From Acrocarpospora pleiomorpha (GTDB lineage Bacteria > Actinomycetota > Actinomycetes > Streptosporangiales > Streptosporangiaceae): 64,000 nt of DNA. A model generated the notes under the pieces. It saw only the letters and a program-made list of their open reading frames with translations, ran no database searches and was not told the DNA's origin. A program made the translations under genes and the position numbers. The stretch is from assembly GCF_009687885.1 (NCBI RefSeq), contig NZ_BLAF01000028.1, positions 71,711-135,710 of the forward strand. The letters are read 5' to 3'. Within the stretch, counting starts at the first letter, position 1; each line of letters opens with the position of its first letter. Of the stretch, positions 43,525 to 51,359 are shown piece after piece.

Positions 43525-43850
43525 TCGCGATTACAAAGGGCGAACTAATCGAAACTTTGACCGAGAAAGTTGCTGAGCTCAACATAACGGCGGGGGCGAT
43601 CGTGTCTCTGGTCGGAGGTGTCGACACCTTCCGCATCTCGACCATGCCCGCCGACGACGCGACGAAAGACATCATCACCGACTATGCGTCACCAGCGGAG
43701 ATGAGCGGAACAGGCGAGATCGTAAACGGTCAACCGCACATTCATGCCGTAATGGCTATCGAAGGCGATAAAGCGATCTCCGGACACCTCCACGCGGCTA
43801 CCGTGCAGACATGGTTTGCGAATGTCTACATCGTCCCGCTTGATGCCTAG
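43515..43850 (+). CDS. Stand-alone PPC (DUF296) domain protein
   Basis: A 111-residue protein with the PPC/PCC fold signature: GAIVSLVGGVDTF, SGTGEIVNGQPHIHAVMA and AISGHLHAATV. The His cluster is typical of archaeal and bacterial PPC proteins, which form trimers; in plants the same fold follows an AT-hook. It has no DNA-binding extension. It overlaps the XRE stop by 10 bp and so is probably translated with it. The start is GTG. Function in the element is unknown. Confidence 0.8.
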   Translation: MHLIAITKGELIETLTEKVAELNITAGAIVSLVGGVDTFRISTMPADDATKDIITDYASPAEMSGTGEIVNGQPHIHAVMAIEGDKAISGHLHAATVQTWFANVYIVPLDA

Positions 43851-43958
43851 TTTTCCTCGCGGGGCCACTAGCCGTGGCCACTCCCAAAACGGACTGCATC
43901 GCGTTCGCTAAGACCATGGACTCCCTGACGACCTCCCAAGGACGAAAGGGAATAGTCG

Positions 43959-43990
43959 GACCCGCCCAGTGGCTCAACGCTGGGCGGGTC
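43959..43990 (+). terminator. Strong hairpin terminator after the XRE-PPC pair
   Basis: GACCCGCCCAG and CTGGGCGGGTC form a perfect 11-bp stem with a 10-base loop, followed by TTTGATC. It ends the XRE-PPC transcript. A longer frame from 43874 runs through it, which argues against that frame being a gene. Confidence 0.85.
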
Positions 43991-43999
43991 TTTGATCGC

Positions 44000-44170
44000 A
44001 TGGAGGTGCGATCCGTGGAGCGTGCATGCACGGGCGGACACTGGTTCCCAGGGCTACCGCTTGATCCCGAACTACTCAAGGGCCGCCGAGTGATGGCCAC
44101 GACAGCGAAGGTGGTAGCGGCGGATCGGGACGCCGTTTGTCTCAGCATGCCGGAACAGTCTCCCGACTGA
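44000..44170 (+). CDS. Possible small protein between two terminators
   Basis: A 56-codon frame beginning MEVRSVERACTGGHWFPGLP and ending PEQSPD. It lies between two terminators and has no clear ribosome site. It might be a separately transcribed small gene. No family is recognised and it may be spurious. Confidence 0.3.
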   Translation: MEVRSVERACTGGHWFPGLPLDPELLKGRRVMATTAKVVAADRDAVCLSMPEQSPD

Positions 44171-44274
44171 CCGCGTGCGTGCCTTGGGCGTCTCGGAAGC
44201 CCGCTGTAGATCAGCTCTCGCATTACCCCACCCCTGGCTTTGCCATGGGCGGATTCGGACTAAAAGCGTAAATC

Positions 44275-44310
44275 GGGTTCGGCTGGCGCTGCGAACGACC
44301 AGCCGAACCC
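44275..44310 (+). terminator. Second hairpin terminator in the element
   Basis: GGGTTCGGCTGG and CCAGCCGAACCC form a perfect 12-bp stem with a 12-base loop, followed by TTGATC, the same tail as the terminator at 43959. It insulates the next operon. Confidence 0.8.
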
Positions 44311-44335
44311 TTGATCAGGAAGGTGATCCTGACCC

Positions 44336-44914
44336 ATGGCAAACGATAGAGCCAGGCGTCACGTTAGGCGAGATGATCTCTCGCCGGAGCTCTTAGCTGG
44401 GGTTTTACCTCAGATGTCGGTACCGGCGGCTCTTGCGGTGAACCTCGGTGGAGATGGCGTCTGGGCGCGGATGGTTCGGCAAATGCCGCGTCAGCGGTTC
44501 CTGCGCCTGGTGGCGCTGCCGGAGTCGGTCTGTGAGGCGCGGGCACATGTGCGCGGGCTGCTGGAGGAGTGGGGGCGGGCTGACCTCGTCGATGCGGCGG
44601 AGATGGTCGCGAGTGAGCTGGCCTCCAACGCGGTCAAGGCGACGCAGGAGGTTCGCCGGAGTCGGCCCGTTGGGGAGGCGGGGCGACGCGCGGGCGTGGG
44701 CGTGATGGGTCTGAGCGTCTATCAGGTAGACGGGCTGGTGGTCGTGGAGATGTGGGACTGCACCCGTGAGCCTCCCCGGCTGCTGGAAGCCGGGCCGGAT
44801 GCCGAGAGCGGGCGGGGGTTGTGGCTGGTGGATGCGTTGTCGGCTGGCTGGGGCTATCGACGGCCGAAAACCGGCGGCAAGGTCGTGTACGCGACGCTTG
44901 AGGCGGGCCTGTGA
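44336..44914 (+). CDS. HATPase-domain protein (RsbW/anti-sigma-like)
   Basis: A 192-residue protein whose C-terminal ~130 residues form a GHKL ATPase: MVASELASNAVKAT (N-box, Asn98), VEMWDCTREPP (G1-like) and DAESGRGLWLVDALSAGWG (G2). Such single-domain ATPases in actinomycetes act as anti-sigma/serine kinases or as partners of other regulators. The G1 Gly is not obvious, as in many of this group. AAGGTGATCC precedes the ATG. It overlaps the next gene by 4 bp. Confidence 0.82.
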   Translation: MANDRARRHVRRDDLSPELLAGVLPQMSVPAALAVNLGGDGVWARMVRQMPRQRFLRLVALPESVCEARAHVRGLLEEWGRADLVDAAEMVASELASNAVKATQEVRRSRPVGEAGRRAGVGVMGLSVYQVDGLVVVEMWDCTREPPRLLEAGPDAESGRGLWLVDALSAGWGYRRPKTGGKVVYATLEAGL

Positions 44915-45264
44915 GCGGGCCGGGTCAGGTCGCGGGCGCTGCCGGGGCGGTGAGCGATGAGGACGCGTTGCGCTGCCTTGAGGGGGTGCTACTCGCCAAG
45001 GGGATGCCTACGGCCTATGTGCCGGAGATGCGGGAGGCAACCGTCAGACGGGCCTCGTCTCCGGGTCTGGTGGTGGGCGGTTACGGAGGCCTTGAGGTGG
45101 CGCGGGTGCTGGTGGCTCCGCGCGGGAGAACCTACCTGGTCTTCATGCTGCAGGGCGGGGACGAGCCGCGCCTGATGACGGTCAGGACTGCCGAACAGGC
45201 GGCGGCGACGATTTCCGGCTATCGGGGATCGCCGCCTGCGGCTGGTGCTGCGGCTGAGGGGTGA
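44911..45264 (+). CDS. Hypothetical protein paired with the HATPase
   Basis: A 117-residue protein with a small alpha/beta core (DALRCLEGVLLAKGMPTAYV, GRTYLVFMLQGGDEP, VRTAEQAAATISGY). The GTG start overlaps the HATPase stop as GTGA, so it is translationally coupled and may be its partner. No family is recognised. Confidence 0.6.
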   Translation: MSGPGQVAGAAGAVSDEDALRCLEGVLLAKGMPTAYVPEMREATVRRASSPGLVVGGYGGLEVARVLVAPRGRTYLVFMLQGGDEPRLMTVRTAEQAAATISGYRGSPPAAGAAAEG

Positions 45265-45552
45265 TCTGTGAGACGGCCTCCGGCGTATGCCTTGCCTCCC
45301 GGGCTTCCCCCGTGCCTGGTGAGGAGTTCCGCGTATGGCAGTTGGCTCCCATGCGGAATGCGGGGTTGCCGGGGGCGACCGTGGCGGGGCGGGTTTGATG
45401 CGCGAGGCGTTACGCGTTCCCCGCTCCGCCACGTGTGAGCGTCCGGCCTCGGTCTTGTGGGGCTGGGGTCAGGGTGGTGGCTGGCTGTGGGGAAGACCGG
45501 CCGGGCTGATCTCACGCGGTGCTTGCGGCGAAGGAGGGAGCCAGCGGTCGCG
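45265..45552. other. Short gap without a confident gene
   Basis: 288 bp with overlapping frames in several phases, none with a convincing start. It includes a purine-rich AGGAGGGAG at about 45531-45540, just before the next small frame. Confidence 0.3.
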
Positions 45553-45741
45553 ATGGAGGGTACCGGGGCTGATTCGGGCGGGGAGGATGCGTGGCTGTCT
45601 ACGCGTCCGCTGGAGGTGAACGCGTTTGACTGCATGATCGCCCGGATTGGCCAAATCCTGTTCGCGGCGTATTTGGATCGTCGGAATGCGGCGCGAGTCA
45701 TATCGGTAATTCCAAGTCGAGAGGGAGGTGAAGGCGAGTGA
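45553..45741 (+). CDS. Small protein coupled to the EEP gene
   Basis: A 62-residue frame, MEGTGADSGGEDAWLSTRPL continuing to CMIARIGQILFAAYLDRRN. GGAGGGAG stands about 12 bases before the ATG and its TGA overlaps the ATG of the next gene. The central helix FDCMIARIGQILFAAYL is amphipathic. No family is recognised. Confidence 0.5.
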   Translation: MEGTGADSGGEDAWLSTRPLEVNAFDCMIARIGQILFAAYLDRRNAARVISVIPSREGGEGE

Positions 45742-46553
45742 TGGGTGTGCGGGTGATGACGTACAACCTGCGTGGGGAACGCGTGCCGGGCGGGACTTTG
45801 GGGGCGCGGCATGTGGCGCAGTTTGAGGCTCTGGCGCGGTGGAGTCCGCATTTCCTGTGCGTGCAGGAGGGCCGATTCTTCCGGCAGGTTTACAAGCGCA
45901 TGCTTTACCAGGCGGAGGAGATTTTGGGTATGCGGGGGGTACTTGCGCCGTCCGCGCATGATGACTGCGATTTGGTGACGTTCATCCGGCCGGATGTGGT
46001 GCGGATTACCGAGGAACGGCACAGGGGTCATCCGTTTTGGCATGGCATGAATGTGCTGCGGTGCGTGGTGGGCGGCGGCCTGAAACTCGATGTCATCAAC
46101 TATCACGGCGCGCCTGATTCGGCGAGTCTCAGGGCGGCTGAGGGCGAATGCATGAAGCTGCTGATGAAGAGGGAGCGTGAGGAGAAGGAGGACGAGGGTG
46201 GGGGCGGGAAGGACGACAGGCCGTTGCGGGTCCTGGTGGGCGACTTCAACGCCATCCCGGTGAATCATCCGGTGGCGGGTCAGGAACGCGGGAAGCAGGA
46301 CCGGCGTCCGGCCTTGGAGATGGGCAGGCAGGGGTGGGTGGACGCGGGTGAGGTGGCCGGTGATCGGACGCCTACCGTGGGGCATTTCCGGGCGGGCCAG
46401 TTGGCCTACCGCTGTGATCGGGTGCTTTCGACCTTTCCCCCGGAATGGCTGGCGCGGTATTGGGTGGTGCGCGATATGGACCACGTGAGCGATCACCGGG
46501 CGGCCGGTGCCGATTATGCGATACCGGGGGCTGAGGATGGGCTACCTGAGTGA
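45741..46553 (+). CDS. Endonuclease/exonuclease/phosphatase (EEP) family protein
   Basis: A 270-residue EEP-fold protein: TYNLRG at the start, FLCVQEGRFF (metal Glu), GDFNAIP (Asp168, Asn170) and the terminal VSDHRAAG (Asp251, His252). The family cleaves phosphodiester or phosphomonoester bonds in DNA, RNA or small molecules. A charged insertion (REREEKEDEGGGGKDD) lies before GDFN. It is the first recognised enzyme of the cargo operon with the double-GntR and NYN-CSD genes. Confidence 0.82.
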   Translation: MGVRVMTYNLRGERVPGGTLGARHVAQFEALARWSPHFLCVQEGRFFRQVYKRMLYQAEEILGMRGVLAPSAHDDCDLVTFIRPDVVRITEERHRGHPFWHGMNVLRCVVGGGLKLDVINYHGAPDSASLRAAEGECMKLLMKREREEKEDEGGGGKDDRPLRVLVGDFNAIPVNHPVAGQERGKQDRRPALEMGRQGWVDAGEVAGDRTPTVGHFRAGQLAYRCDRVLSTFPPEWLARYWVVRDMDHVSDHRAAGADYAIPGAEDGLPE

Positions 46554-47088
46554 TATCGCGAGGTTTGCTGATCTGCTGGCCCAAGAGATCAGCGATGGCG
46601 ATTACGCGGAAGGGCTGCCTACGGAAAGCGCGCTGGCGGGCCGTTTGTGCATCACGATCTGGGGTGCGCGGCGCGTGTATGAGGCCCTGCGTGAGCGTGG
46701 TCTGGTGTACACGGTGCAGGGTAAGGGGTCGTTCGTCGTGACCTCTGGTGGGGAGGGTGCCGCGCGTGCGGAAAGGCTTGGCGTGCGGGACCTGATCACC
46801 GATCGCCTGGAGTTTGAGATTCGGTCGCGGCAGATCGCGGTAGGAGCGCGAATCTGGCGTGACGAGATGGCTCGGGATTACGGCGTCGGCAGGGAAACCG
46901 TCCGGGCCGCTTTGCGTCCGCTGATTCATCGGGATCTGGTGGCGATCCTGGCTCGGCGTGGCACGGTCGTGCTCCCTGAGCGGTGTTGGAGTGTGCCCAC
47001 CGACGAAATGCGGGATCGGGTGGAGAAGGCACGCGGTGGTGAAATGCCCAGCGCGTTTATGAGAGAGGGTGAGTTGACCGGTGAGTGA
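46537..47088 (+). CDS. Protein with two GntR-type winged helices
   Basis: A 183-residue protein without an effector domain. The first winged helix (about 5-66) reads ISDGDYAEGLPTESALAGRL and RRVYEALRERGLVYTVQGKGSFV; the second (about 85-150) reads RQIAVGARIWRDEMARDYGVGRETVRAALRPL and RGTVVLP. Two GntR domains in tandem are unusual. It may be the KorSA-like repressor of the element, since pSAM2 uses a GntR-family KorSA. The ATG at 46537 lies inside the end of the EEP gene. Confidence 0.8.
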   Translation: MGYLSDIARFADLLAQEISDGDYAEGLPTESALAGRLCITIWGARRVYEALRERGLVYTVQGKGSFVVTSGGEGAARAERLGVRDLITDRLEFEIRSRQIAVGARIWRDEMARDYGVGRETVRAALRPLIHRDLVAILARRGTVVLPERCWSVPTDEMRDRVEKARGGEMPSAFMREGELTGE

Positions 47089-47992
47089 TCTGGTGCGCGG
47101 TGAGGGGACGGGTCCGGAGAGTCTGCGGTTGGGGGTGTTTTATGACGGCGGCTGGTTCAGCCACTTGTGGCATTTCATGGCCGATCATTCTCCGTGGCGG
47201 GCCAAGCTGAATTTCTTCGGGGTGCACGGGATGCTGCGCTGGCACCTGCACCGGGTCTTGGGTGTGCCGGTGGAGGCCATCACGGTGGAGGAAGCGCACT
47301 ACATGCTGGGCCGTCCGGGTCCGGACGGGATGGACTACCGGGGGCGGGCGGCGGCTCCCATGTGGGATCTGGTGTTACGGCGGTCGGGGGTTACCCGTCA
47401 TGACGCGAAGATGACCGAGGTTGGCGAGCTCGACGCCGATTCGCGGCTGAACGGGCTGGTCTCCGATCGGGCGCGGGAAGCGACGTTGGATGTGGTGGCG
47501 CTGGTGAGTGGGGACAGCTGCCACCTGTCGCTTATCCGCCGTCTGCACGCCGAGGGCGTCAGGGTGATCGTGCCGACGATCTATGAGGAGTACCCGGGAG
47601 ACTATGGGGAACGGGAGCGGGTTTACACCGCTCCGGGGCTGGGGCCAGCGGCCGATTTCGCGCCGGACTGGATGGAGCTGATCGCGGGGACGCTGAAGGA
47701 TCGGAGCTATCGGCTGGCCTATCCCTTCGAAGAGCAGGCGGCGGGGCAGCCTGTGAGGAATGGCCGGGATCGGGACGGGTGGCGGTACGGGACGGTCAAC
47801 CGGTGGGAGAACGGGCGCGGGTTCGGGTTTGTGACCGACTCCGTGGGCGTGCACTGGTATGTGGAGGCGCGGGCGTTCCGGGATGGGGCCGGGCTGCCGC
47901 TGGCGCTGGGCTGTCAGGTGCGCTTCACGGGCAAGCCGACCGTTGCGCCGGGGAAGAAGTATCCGCAGATCAACCGTGCGGAGCGGTGCTGA
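47081..47992 (+). CDS. NYN-domain nuclease fused to a cold-shock domain
   Basis: A 303-residue protein. Residues 15 to about 190 are NYN/PIN-like (LabA type): LGVFYDGGWF with Asp22, then DVVALVSGDSCHLSLIRRLHAEGVRVIV with Asp145. In most NYN nucleases GDS is followed by Asp; here it is Cys147. Residues 236-300 form an OB-fold cold-shock domain with RNP1-like GRGFGFV and a strand VHWYVEARAF. A predicted RNase with its own RNA-binding module is a striking cargo for an integrative element. The GTG start overlaps the GntR gene by 8 bp. Confidence 0.78.
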   Translation: MSDLVRGEGTGPESLRLGVFYDGGWFSHLWHFMADHSPWRAKLNFFGVHGMLRWHLHRVLGVPVEAITVEEAHYMLGRPGPDGMDYRGRAAAPMWDLVLRRSGVTRHDAKMTEVGELDADSRLNGLVSDRAREATLDVVALVSGDSCHLSLIRRLHAEGVRVIVPTIYEEYPGDYGERERVYTAPGLGPAADFAPDWMELIAGTLKDRSYRLAYPFEEQAAGQPVRNGRDRDGWRYGTVNRWENGRGFGFVTDSVGVHWYVEARAFRDGAGLPLALGCQVRFTGKPTVAPGKKYPQINRAERC

Positions 47993-48885
47993 GATGGCGG
48001 GCGCGGGCGAAGAGGGGCAGGGCGGAGAGATTGGGGAAGGGAGGGGAGCGGCAGGGCGGGGCGCGGTATCGGGGGACGTTCGTGACGGATTCGGACCGGT
48101 GGCCCAAGCTTGCTGAAGAGGTGGAGTCGTGATGGTCGTGGATGGCACGGGGGTTCGAGAGCCGAAGGAGGCGGGCGCAGCGCCGGCCGCTAGTTGATCT
48201 TGAAGGGTTCCGCGGCGCCACCCTTAATGATCTTGGTGGGCTGGCTTCCGTGTCGAAACGTCGGGCGGCTGCCGCTCCCCCGGGACCGGGCCGGAGGCCC
48301 GCATGCCCGGGGGGAGGGCGGCGCTTTGCCGCCCGTGCGGGCCGCGTAGCGGTCCGCCTTGACCTACATGAGAGAAATTCGGCAGTTGCGTACGCGGCGG
48401 TGCCTGCGGGGGTTGCCATGGGCCGGTACGGGCGTTGACACTGGCATTGACAGATGGGAGTAGAGCCGAGTTATGCCGGTTGGTTATGGATGGCCTGACC
48501 TTGAACCCCAGGCCCGGTTTGTGCGTTGTACGGGCATGACTGATTAGCGATCGTGCGGGCGGTCCGGGCTAGCTTCCGGGGCCGTGCGTAGGGCGGTAAG
48601 GCAGTAGCAGAAGTAGCAGACATCACCAATATGGGGACGGTGCGCGCTCCCTTAATGAGAGTCCGGACCCGCGTTGCGGGCGTACCGGGCGGGAGTAAGC
48701 GCCCTTGGAGCACAGGTTGCCAACCGTCGCGTGACTGATTGCAGCGCGCTGATTACCCGATGTCGAGCGAAATCCGTTGATCACGTGTAAGTGAGACAGG
48801 CCCCACGCTGGCCGGTCTCCGTCCGCATGCGCGTCCCCGCGCGTGCCTCGGAATTCCACGTCGATGCAAGGGAGGTGATTTCGGC
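47993..48885. other. Noncoding region before rep; candidate origin
   Basis: About 890 bp with no convincing gene. Short frames at 47994-48116 and 48132-48197 start close behind the NYN gene but lack support. From 48270 there are GC-rich dyads (GGGCCGGAGGCCCGC). TTGACA occurs at about 48435 and 48448, giving a candidate promoter. A tandem AGTAGCAGA repeat lies at 48603. RepSA-type origins usually lie next to or inside rep, so the region is a candidate. Confidence 0.4.
48603..48620 (+). repeat. Tandem 9-mer AGTAGCAGA x2
   Basis: Two perfect adjacent copies of AGTAGCAGA, about 270 bp before rep. It could be an iteron-like binding site, but two copies are few. Confidence 0.45.
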
Positions 48886-50712
48886 ATGCGCGATTCAGCA
48901 AGTCAGGCAATCAGAGATCACGCGAAGGGAGCACCCATGTCCACTACGGGATTCACCACAGGATTCGAGCCGGGGTTATCAGCGGGTTTGGGGATGCTGG
49001 CCGATGCCGGGCTGATGTCCCTGGATGTTGCCGAACAGATCGCATCAGGGGTGGGCGTGTGTCTGCGTCCGCTGCCGTTCCGGGTCACTGATCCGGTCAC
49101 CGGGTCGGCCCGGCTGGTGGAGGTGACCTGCGGGGCACGGCTGGAAGCCCAGTGCAAGCCGTGCGCGCGGACCAACCGGCTGCTGCGGCTGGCGCAATGC
49201 CGGGACGGCTGGCACCTGACCGAAGATCCCCAACCCCGCATCGAAGCGGACGGGGAACCGGGCATCGAATCGGGCGACCAGTCGGCCGATGCATCCCCCG
49301 AAGGGTCCGGGGGTGAGATGTCGGCGGTGGAGTACGCCGCGTATCTGTCGGGCCTGAGGGAGGAATGGCGGGGCCAGCTGGATGCGGCGGTGGCTGCGGG
49401 TGCGGACGCGACTCCTGACGGGGTGTCGCTGGTGGAGCTGCGCGAGGTGCTCGCCGACCTGGATGCAGAGATCACGTCGGCACAAGAGGCGGCGCGGGAC
49501 GCGGTCCGGGGTGAGGAAGAGGGGCGGGTTCGTCGGGTGCGCTCCACTCGGCGTCGTCAGGATGCGCCGGACCTGCCTTCGCGGCCGATGGCGGATACGA
49601 CGGTGGGGCCGTCGTTCACCGCTCGGGATGGGCGGGTGCATCGTCCCTCGATGTTCGTCACGCTCACGCTGCCGTCCTACGGGCGGGTCAAGGACGGCCT
49701 TCCGCTCGATCCGGACGGCTATGACTACGTCCGCGCTGCGCGGGACGCTCTTCACTTCGCCAAGCTGGTGGATCGGTTCATCCAGAACCTTCGCCGCACG
49801 TCCGGGTTCAAGGTCCAGTACTTCGGCGCGGTGGAAGCACAGAAGCGGCTGGCTCCACATGTGCACCTGGCCATTCGGGGGGCGATCCCCCGGGCGTTGA
49901 TCCGGGAGGTAGCGGCGGCCACCTACCACCAAGTGTGGTGGCCAAGCATCGCCACCGTCCGCTATGACGGGGACCGGATGCCGGTCTGGGTCGCCGATGC
50001 CGACGCGGGGGAACACGCCTCGGTGCGCGGGGACTGGGTCGATCCCGACACCGGTGAAGTGCTGCCGACCTGGGCGGAAGCCTTAGACGCGATCGGGGCC
50101 GACCCTAGCGCGGTTCCGGCGCATGTGGTGCGGCTGGGTGACCAGCTCGACATTCAAGGGCTGACGGGTGACAGCCCGGATGCGGACGCGCGCAGTAGGT
50201 ACCTGGCGAAATACCTGACCAAGAGTCTCAGTGCGGGGGTGTTGGAGGGTCGGGGTCGGGTGCGGCGGGCTCGTCGGGCTCATCTGGGGCGGCTGGTTGA
50301 GGTGTTGCGGTGGGAGCCGTGCGGGTCGCGGTGCGCGAACTGGCTGCGGTACGGGATCCAGCCGGAAGGCGCTCATGCGGGGTTGGTGCCGGGCCTGTGC
50401 CGGGGTAAGGCACATCGCAGCGAACGGGCGGGGTATGGCGGGCGGCGTTGCCTGGTGTCGCGTCTGTGGTCGGGCAAGACGCTGGCTGACTACAAGGCGG
50501 AGCGTCGGGCCTGGGTGGTGGCGGCGCTGGGCTTACCTGCGGGGGATGCGGACGCGGGGGCCAATCTGGTGTGGGAGCGGCTGAGTTCGGGTGATCCGTC
50601 TCTGCCGTCGCCTGCGTTGCGGTTGCTGCGGCTGGTTGCCGAACGGGTTCGGGGCCGTACCGAGATCGAACGGCGTCAGGCGGGCCTGGTGGCGGTGGAG
50701 GTCTCGGCGTGA
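48886..50712 (+). CDS. RepSA-like rolling-circle replication initiator
   Basis: A 608-residue initiator. There is a cysteine cluster (VTCGARLEAQCKPCARTNR), then motif 1 FVTLTLPSYG, motif 2 QKRLAPHVHLAIRG (the His-x-His metal pair), TYHQVWWP, and motif 3 YLAKYLTKS with the likely nicking Tyr. This is the pattern of AICE replication proteins such as RepSA of pSAM2. The ATG at 48886 is chosen because GGGAGGTGA stands seven bases before it; a second ATG at 48937 with AAGGGAG could give a shorter form. Confidence 0.88.
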   Translation: MRDSASQAIRDHAKGAPMSTTGFTTGFEPGLSAGLGMLADAGLMSLDVAEQIASGVGVCLRPLPFRVTDPVTGSARLVEVTCGARLEAQCKPCARTNRLLRLAQCRDGWHLTEDPQPRIEADGEPGIESGDQSADASPEGSGGEMSAVEYAAYLSGLREEWRGQLDAAVAAGADATPDGVSLVELREVLADLDAEITSAQEAARDAVRGEEEGRVRRVRSTRRRQDAPDLPSRPMADTTVGPSFTARDGRVHRPSMFVTLTLPSYGRVKDGLPLDPDGYDYVRAARDALHFAKLVDRFIQNLRRTSGFKVQYFGAVEAQKRLAPHVHLAIRGAIPRALIREVAAATYHQVWWPSIATVRYDGDRMPVWVADADAGEHASVRGDWVDPDTGEVLPTWAEALDAIGADPSAVPAHVVRLGDQLDIQGLTGDSPDADARSRYLAKYLTKSLSAGVLEGRGRVRRARRAHLGRLVEVLRWEPCGSRCANWLRYGIQPEGAHAGLVPGLCRGKAHRSERAGYGGRRCLVSRLWSGKTLADYKAERRAWVVAALGLPAGDADAGANLVWERLSSGDPSLPSPALRLLRLVAERVRGRTEIERRQAGLVAVEVSA

Positions 50713-51150
50713 GGCGGGCGGGGCTTGCCGGTGGGCGCGCTGATGGCGGGGACGGGGTCAGAGGAAGTAGCGGCGTTCCGGCGAACTGGGGCTCGGTCAC
50801 CGGGCGCTGGGCAGCGGTCGATGAGCTGCGGCGGGGAACTCGCGGGTCGGTGGCGTCGGGGGCGGGGAGGCGTCGCCTGGGAAGAGCGCGCCGAAGGCTC
50901 CATATCGTTCTGGCCCTTGGGCGGGCGGGAGGGTCCGGCAGCTCGCAACCGGGGTCACGCTCGGGTCACGGCTGGCATGCAGGGGCACGGGTGCCAGCGT
51001 CGGCGCTGGGGTGGCGCGGCCACTACTCGGGGTGCCCGGACATGATCCCTTCCCTTTCCGGCGGCGTATTCGTGAATTCGGTCCGCTATTCATGCTGGCC
51101 CGTGGGCGGCCCGCGACTGGCCCGTGTGCGCATTCCCGGTGGGGGCGTGA
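50713..51150. other. Gap between rep and xis without a confident gene
   Basis: 438 bp. A GTG at 50709 overlapping the rep stop opens a 151-codon frame to 51164, and an ATG at 50725 opens another; both give Arg/Gly-rich sequences without recognisable features. The frame from 50709 runs into xis. GC falls toward 51050. Confidence 0.3.
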
Positions 51151-51345
51151 ATGGCGCGGAATAGCGTCGATGAGGACTTTATGACGGTGGCTGATTGCTG
51201 CCGTAGCCTGCAAGTTCCTAGATCCACTTTCTATAAGTGGCTCGCTGCTGGAAAAGGCCCGAAATCGATACGAATTCCCAACGGAGATAGGCGTATTTCC
51301 CGCAAAGAATGGGTAAAATGGTTAGAGGAACAGCAACTCGACTAG
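51151..51345 (+). CDS. xis: Excisionase (MerR-like HTH_17)
   Basis: A 64-residue winged-helix protein: MTVADCCRSLQVPRSTFYKWLAAG and RIPNGDRRISRKEWVKWLEE. Such proteins direct the integrase toward excision. It lies 14 bp before int. AT content is higher than in the neighbouring genes. Confidence 0.85.
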   Translation: MARNSVDEDFMTVADCCRSLQVPRSTFYKWLAAGKGPKSIRIPNGDRRISRKEWVKWLEEQQLD

Positions 51346-51359
51346 AAAGGGGCAGGGTC

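Noticed and set aside
43874..44170. A 98-codon frame after the PPC gene
   Set aside because: A perfect terminator hairpin (43959-43990) lies inside it; only the part after the hairpin is kept as a weak small ORF.
48142..48438. A 98-codon frame before rep
   Set aside because: Arg/Pro/Ala-rich translation of GC dyads with no ribosome site; treated as noncoding.
50709..51164. A 151-codon frame between rep and xis
   Set aside because: Gly/Arg-rich composition, no domain, overlaps xis, and a competing frame exists.
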